Positions 5,430 through 8,793 of a stretch of DNA of 8,793 bases are shown here, piece after piece. The position numbers and the translations under genes were made by a program. This DNA comes from Patescibacteria group bacterium AH-259-L07 (GTDB lineage Bacteria > Patescibacteriota > Patescibacteriia > UBA2591 > UBA6264): NCBI GenBank assembly GCA_027718005.1, contig JALLOP010000061.1, positions 1 through 8,793 of the forward strand, written 5' to 3'. The notes beneath the pieces are model-generated. The model saw nothing but the letters and a program-made list of their open reading frames with translations. It ran no database searches and was not told the origin of the DNA. Each line of letters starts with the position of its first letter. Position 1 is the stretch's first letter.

Positions 5430-7457
5430 TTACTTCTGCTGTGCCCACCAGTCTAAAATCTCATATGCTGCAGGGACCGCAACCGCACTCCCCTCCCCTC
5501 CGTTTTCTACCAAAATAGTTATTACGATATCCGGGTCTTCATATGGCGCAAAACCAGTAAACCAGGCATGCGGTTTTTTGTCTCCTCCTACTTCGGCAGT
5601 GCCTGTTTTACCCGCCACTTTTATGGGCAAATATGACAAACGGATTGCGCTCCCTTGGGTAACTGCTGCTCTCATCCCATGCTTAACAATATTAATATAT
5701 TCCTGTTTAATGATCTCACTATTAATTATCTCGGGATCAATAACTTGTTGTATCTCTCCATTTTCAGGATTTTGTATATATTTTACAAGATGAGGTCTAA
5801 ATAAGGTTCCGCCATTTGCTATAGCAGCAGTATAATGAGCGACCTGGATCGGGGTGACTAAAATATCGCCTTGCCCAATAGAGATATGATAGGTATCACC
5901 AATATACCATTGCTCTTTTTTAACCTCTTTCTTCCATTCAGGCGTGGCTACAAATCCAAGGCGTTCACCCGGTACGTCAATACCTGTTTTCTCTGCGAGA
6001 CCAAACATTCGAGCATAAGAATTAATATTATCAATACCCAAGCCTTTAAAATTTTTAAATCCCCCGCCAATATAATAGAAAAATGTATTAACTGATTCAG
6101 CCAATGCTTTAATTACATTGGTAAGACCATGGCCTCCTTCTTTCCAGTCTTTGAATATCCATTTACCAACAGTTATGCCGCCATAAGAATTAACTGTAGT
6201 ATTCTCATCAATAATACCTTCGTTTAAAGCGCCTGCCGCAATAACTGGCTTAATTACTGATCCCGAAGGATATTCACCAGAGATAGCGCGAAATACAAAT
6301 GGCTTATACGGATCGTCCACAAGAGCTTGATACTCGTTTTGCGTTCCTGATATAAAGATATTGTTATTATAACTAGGAAAACTTGCTATAGCTAAAACCT
6401 CCCCTGTTTTTGGATCTAAGCTCACCGCTGCTCCTGCATGACTTCCTGCCCTCTTTATATATTTTGTCAAAGTGTTTGCTATTTTTTCCTGCAGCTCTCC
6501 ATCTATGGATAAAATAAGATCATACCCTGATTGAGGGTGTTTACGTGATTCAACCCTTTCTTCCTTGCCTAGTGAGTTGACTTCTATTCTTTTTTGACCA
6601 AATTTCCCGCGTAATATTTTTTCATACTGCAGTTCTATCCCTGTTTTTCCAATAAAATCATTCAGGGCATAGTCGGGATAACGCTCACGTTCTTCCGGGC
6701 TAATCTTACCAACATATCCTAATATATGTGAAAACATTCCTGCATTTTCTGTCCCCGCCAGAGGCGGGTTCGCCTCAGGTGAAAAAGGCAAATCAGCCTC
6801 GGGTTGAATATAGTTACGCCGAGCACTCGTAAGCAATGATATTCCTGGTAAGTCTTCTAACTGTACCAATAAACTCATCGCATGAGTATAGCTTAAATCT
6901 TTTTTAATAATTATTGGTTGATATGAGTATGGTGATGCATTTTTTACAACATTTTTAATATCTATAGCGTTTTCCTCATCATCTGAAGATGTTTGTTCTA
7001 ATATTTGTATGAGTTTATTAAAAATCTCTTCACGTTTTCCTTCATCTCTTGGAAGATCGCCCGGCGTCACTGATAGAGAAAAATAAGCAGTGTTTTTGAC
7101 TAATGGTTTAAGATTTCTGTCATATATTAGGCCTCGATTTGGTTGAATCCTTACGATACGAATTCGATTTCCCTCAGCAATATTTCTATATTTTTGACCA
7201 TGGACTCCTTGAAGCCATATGACACGCCCGCCAAGGATGGTGAATGATATCATAATAAGAAGAGAGAGAATATAAATTCTTTTTTTTTCAATAGGAGAAG
7301 ATAATAACCCTTTGGTATCTATTTGCTTTGATGGAAAGTAATCTCCTTGGGACTTTTGAAGGGAAAATCCTTGTATTTTATTATTCTTTCTGCCCCACCA
7401 CTTTTTGGGAAAAAGTGGTGGGGGGTTACTTTGCGCTTGAGGGGAAAAAGGGTCCAT
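5430..7457 (-). CDS. mrdA: Penicillin-binding protein 2, elongasome transpeptidase
   Basis: Class B PBP that crosslinks peptidoglycan during lateral wall growth with the Mre proteins and RodA. 675 aa, longer than many PBP2s. Order: an unusually long cytoplasmic tail (1-59), one membrane helix (about 61-82), the PBP dimerisation domain beginning at RIQPNRGLIYDRN (103-115), then the transpeptidase. The three active-site motifs are intact: SVIK with nucleophile Ser400, SVN (455-457) and KTGT (617-620). Two stretches appear to be repeat-derived additions: residues 12-22 in the tail and about 219-237 in the loop before the conserved FSHILGYVG. ATG at 7457 lies 13 nt after the mreD stop; an AAGGAG is visible, but 20 nt upstream, too far for normal use, and no closer in-frame start exists. 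It is the last gene of the mre operon; rodA is not next to it. Confidence 0.95.
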   Translation of the reverse strand: MDPFSPQAQSNPPPLFPKKWWGRKNNKIQGFSLQKSQGDYFPSKQIDTKGLLSSPIEKKRIYILSLLIMISFTILGGRVIWLQGVHGQKYRNIAEGNRIRIVRIQPNRGLIYDRNLKPLVKNTAYFSLSVTPGDLPRDEGKREEIFNKLIQILEQTSSDDEENAIDIKNVVKNASPYSYQPIIIKKDLSYTHAMSLLVQLEDLPGISLLTSARRNYIQPEADLPFSPEANPPLAGTENAGMFSHILGYVGKISPEERERYPDYALNDFIGKTGIELQYEKILRGKFGQKRIEVNSLGKEERVESRKHPQSGYDLILSIDGELQEKIANTLTKYIKRAGSHAGAAVSLDPKTGEVLAIASFPSYNNNIFISGTQNEYQALVDDPYKPFVFRAISGEYPSGSVIKPVIAAGALNEGIIDENTTVNSYGGITVGKWIFKDWKEGGHGLTNVIKALAESVNTFFYYIGGGFKNFKGLGIDNINSYARMFGLAEKTGIDVPGERLGFVATPEWKKEVKKEQWYIGDTYHISIGQGDILVTPIQVAHYTAAIANGGTLFRPHLVKYIQNPENGEIQQVIDPEIINSEIIKQEYINIVKHGMRAAVTQGSAIRLSYLPIKVAGKTGTAEVGGDKKPHAWFTGFAPYEDPDIVITILVENGGEGSAVAVPAAYEILDWWAQQK
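6754..6776. repeat. Overlapping GC-rich palindromes inside mrdA
   Basis: CCCGCC and GGCGGG (6754-6768) form a perfect 6-bp stem with a 3-nt loop. GAGGCG (6761-6766) and CGCCTC (6771-6776) form a second stem that overlaps it, so the two are mutually exclusive. Related pieces (GCCTC, CGGGTT) recur up to 6805. It encodes residues 228-235, within an extra loop of about 18-20 residues where the protein reads as an imperfect octapeptide repeat (PEADLPFS then PEANPPLA). Confidence 0.7.
7393..7423. repeat. Near-perfect 31-bp palindrome at the start of mrdA
   Basis: The arm CCCCACCACTTTTT (7393-7406) and its exact complement (7410-7423) are separated by only 3 nt. It begins 34 nt inside the coding region and encodes residues 12-22 (PPPLFPKKWWG) of the cytoplasmic tail. 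In mRNA it would be a very stable hairpin close to the start codon. There is no T-run after it on the transcribed strand, so it is not a normal terminator. Confidence 0.8.
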
Positions 7458-7470
7458 AGTGAGAAATTCG

Positions 7471-8088
7471 TTAGGGTCTCCTTAGATCTTGTATTTTCAA
7501 AAGGTAATAAATTAAAGTTATGAGTAAACTGTTTAGAATCACAAACCAAAATATATCAAATAAATATATTCTATCTAATATAATTTTTATATCTGATAAT
7601 CGTAAAAAGTAGTAAAGGTATCCGGTAGCGAGTAATGTCATAGAATAAATAATGCTCGATATAATTCCCACCATCATAACATTTATTATATTTATTAAGC
7701 TTAATCGAGGGAGTATAAACTGAGAGGAAATATAAAATGTTATAACAAGAGATATAAAAAAGAGCCCAAAAGAAAATGGAGAATATATATCTAAAAGCAA
7801 CCCGCCACTCAACGCAATAATTAAAGCATATGTTGACCATACTATTTTTTTTGTAGTAGCTTTTCCGATATCCCTTAAAATTTGGATAAAAATATTATTC
7901 CTTTCAAACTTCAAGGTTCTATTCGCTTGCCCAGCCGTAGGCGGGGTGAGCGAATAGGTTCTTATAAGAAAAACAATCATAGCAACAAAGATAAAAGAGA
8001 CGCTCTCACCCATCAGCGGCAGCGACGTCTCGAGAAGAATGAGTAAAAAGATAAAAAAAATTAACAAAATATATTTGATGATATTCAT
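7471..8088 (-). CDS. mreD: Rod shape-determining protein MreD
   Basis: Integral membrane component of the elongasome linking MreC to PBP2/RodA. 205 aa, against about 160-175 in many families. Hydrophobic segments lie at about 3-25, 29-43, 86-100, 104-126, 133-161 and 173-198; the family hallmark is the helix ending in GGLLLDIYSPFSFG (95-108). Residues 45-58 are encoded by a palindrome flanked by 7-bp direct repeats and look like a 14-residue insertion after helix 2; the remaining hydrophilic stretch (59-84) is also longer than I would expect. ATG at 8088 is 2 nt after the mreC stop and no ribosome-binding site is visible, so translation is probably coupled. Assignment rests on the hallmark motif and its place between mreC and mrdA. 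Confidence 0.88.
   Translation of the reverse strand: MNIIKYILLIFFIFLLILLETSLPLMGESVSFIFVAMIVFLIRTYSLTPPTAGQANRTLKFERNNIFIQILRDIGKATTKKIVWSTYALIIALSGGLLLDIYSPFSFGLFFISLVITFYISSQFILPRLSLINIINVMMVGIISSIIYSMTLLATGYLYYFLRLSDIKIILDRIYLFDIFWFVILNSLLITLIYYLLKIQDLRRP
7914..7962. mobile_element. 35-bp palindromic element in mreD with 7-bp flanking direct repeats
   Basis: The direct repeat AGGTTCT occurs at 7914-7920 and 7956-7962. Between them is a 35-bp core with perfect terminal inverted repeats ATTCGCT (7921-7927) and AGCGAAT (7949-7955), and an inner imperfect palindrome (CCAGCC..GGCGGG, 7931-7945). Core plus one repeat is 42 bp, exactly 14 codons, so removal restores an uninterrupted mreD frame. 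Such a layout is expected of a small inserted element with a target-site duplication; it carries no gene of its own. Confidence 0.65.
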
Positions 8089-8090
8089 AG

Positions 8091-8793
8091 CTATGGAATA
8101 AGAATAGAGACAATTCTAAAATTTGGGTTAAAAAGAGGACGAATTATTGCACTTTGAAAAATAGCATTTTGAGTTTTATTAACCTCTGCTATTGAACCAA
8201 TAATTATCCCCCTTCGAATATTTTCGTCTAGACCAGAAGTTATCACCGTATCGCCAACATTGATTTGTTTGTCTACAGGAACATATTTCATTTTTATGGC
8301 GAGCCCATACTCCCCTTGGATAATACCAGAAATAATACCTTCTCTTTCATTATTTAAAGTATCAACTGCGATAAGCGAATGGCGGTCAAAAACAGGTTGT
8401 AGATATGCAATTGAGCTCTTAACATCGATAAGTATTCCTATAAGCATGCTGTTTTCATCAACAACCGCAAGGCCTTTTTTTAATCCATGTTTTTCTCCTT
8501 TATCTAGTAAAAACCACTCAGAGCCTAGTTCATGTTGTTTTCCCACAACATTTGCCATTACAAAATTGTCATGCGAGATCTCTAAAAAATTTAAGTATTT
8601 TCGTAAAATTTCATTCTCGCTTTTATATACCTCTATATGGGCATTTTCTATTTGTTGGACTAAATCTCTTACACTATCATTACTGCCATATAAAAATCGT
8701 TGAAATGGCAGAAGTGAGATAAAAAAAACATTTTCTCCCTTAAGGAGAAAGATGAATATAAAAAGTAAGACTATAACTGCAAAAAAAATAATA
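8091..8793 (-). CDS. mreC: Cell shape-determining protein MreC, 5' end cut by the window edge
   Basis: Periplasmic or extracytoplasmic scaffold of the elongasome that contacts PBP2. The frame is open from the right edge to TAG at 8091 (233 residues visible); the true start is outside. An internal ATG at 8558 would give only 155 aa and is not the start, because the upstream frame continues with a proper MreC N-terminus: a membrane helix (IIFFAVIVLLFIFIFLL), then a segment likely to form a coiled coil (DLVQQIENAHIEVYKSENEILRKYL split across about 20-60 residues). The double beta-barrel domain follows, with WFLLDKGEKHGLKKGLAVVD, the central LIGILIDV, GDTVITSGLDENIRRGIIIG and a final V-type strand. 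First visible gene of the mreC-mreD-mrdA operon; mreB is probably upstream beyond the window. Confidence 0.93.
   Translation of the reverse strand, partial: IIFFAVIVLLFIFIFLLKGENVFFISLLPFQRFLYGSNDSVRDLVQQIENAHIEVYKSENEILRKYLNFLEISHDNFVMANVVGKQHELGSEWFLLDKGEKHGLKKGLAVVDENSMLIGILIDVKSSIAYLQPVFDRHSLIAVDTLNNEREGIISGIIQGEYGLAIKMKYVPVDKQINVGDTVITSGLDENIRRGIIIGSIAEVNKTQNAIFQSAIIRPLFNPNFRIVSILIP

Noticed and set aside
7393..7423. Intragenic rho-independent terminator
   Set aside because: Strong stem but no T-run follows on the minus strand, and it lies inside an intact coding region.
7319..7840. Additional minus-strand frames overlapping mreD and mrdA
   Set aside because: They are out-of-frame readings of mreD and the mrdA start, without motifs.
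8091..8558. MreC as a complete 155-aa protein starting at 8558
   Set aside because: The frame continues upstream with a membrane helix and coiled-coil-like segment typical of MreC up to the window edge.
8260..8703. Plus-strand open frame of 147 aa
   Set aside because: Antisense to the conserved MreC beta domain and coiled coil; composition is that of a shadow frame.
8732..8750. Inserted hairpin in mreC (TTTCTCC / GGAGAAA, 5-nt loop)
   Set aside because: 7-bp arms in low-complexity sequence can arise by chance, and no extra residues relative to MreC are evident at the end of the membrane helix.

Overview
The window is AT-rich bacterial chromosome carrying housekeeping genes packed into two minus-strand operons, one plus-strand gene and one small minus-strand membrane-protein gene. 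TGA is a genuine stop (nadD and nadK both end in ATGA overlaps with the next start), so the code is not one in which TGA is recoded. No phage, transposase, tRNA, rRNA or CRISPR array is visible. The overall style (low GC, very tight operons, few Shine-Dalgarno sequences, many short palindromes lying inside essential genes) resembles Candidate Phyla Radiation / Patescibacteria genomes, for example Parcubacteria relatives. That placement is an inference from style, not from a database match.

Layout from left to right. Positions 1-3721 (minus strand) hold a four-gene NAD operon, transcribed nrtR-like Nudix regulator > nadD > nadK > nadE. Junctions are a 1-nt gap or 4-bp ATGA overlaps, and nadE runs off the left edge. 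Positions 3722-3832 are a divergent regulatory region with a strong minus-strand promoter, a perfect consensus DnaA box and a 6+6 inverted repeat. Positions 3833-4825 (plus) encode methionyl-tRNA formyltransferase. It ends at a bidirectional hairpin terminator shared with a convergent small gene (4922-5245, minus) for a two-helix membrane protein with a Pro/Ala/Glu-rich tail. Upstream of that gene is a large inverted repeat built from 8-bp tandem units. Positions 5430-8793 (minus) are the cell-shape operon mreC > mreD > mrdA (PBP2). mreC is cut by the right edge.

Function: the NAD operon covers NaMN to NaAD (NadD), NaAD to NAD (NadE) and NAD to NADP (NadK), under a probable ADP-ribose-sensing Nudix/winged-helix protein. 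MreC, MreD and PBP2 are elongasome components for lateral wall synthesis.

The most striking signal is not a gene. At least five palindromic or tandem-repeat modules lie inside coding regions and keep the frame open: one in nadE, two in fmt, two in mrdA and one in mreD. They fall in linkers, loops or tails where extra residues are likely to be tolerated. The mreD copy has the architecture of an insertion: a 35-bp palindromic core flanked by perfect 7-bp direct repeats, for a net gain of exactly 42 bp (14 codons). This is reminiscent of the Rickettsia palindromic elements that insert into open reading frames, but the sequences here appear to be of several unrelated types.
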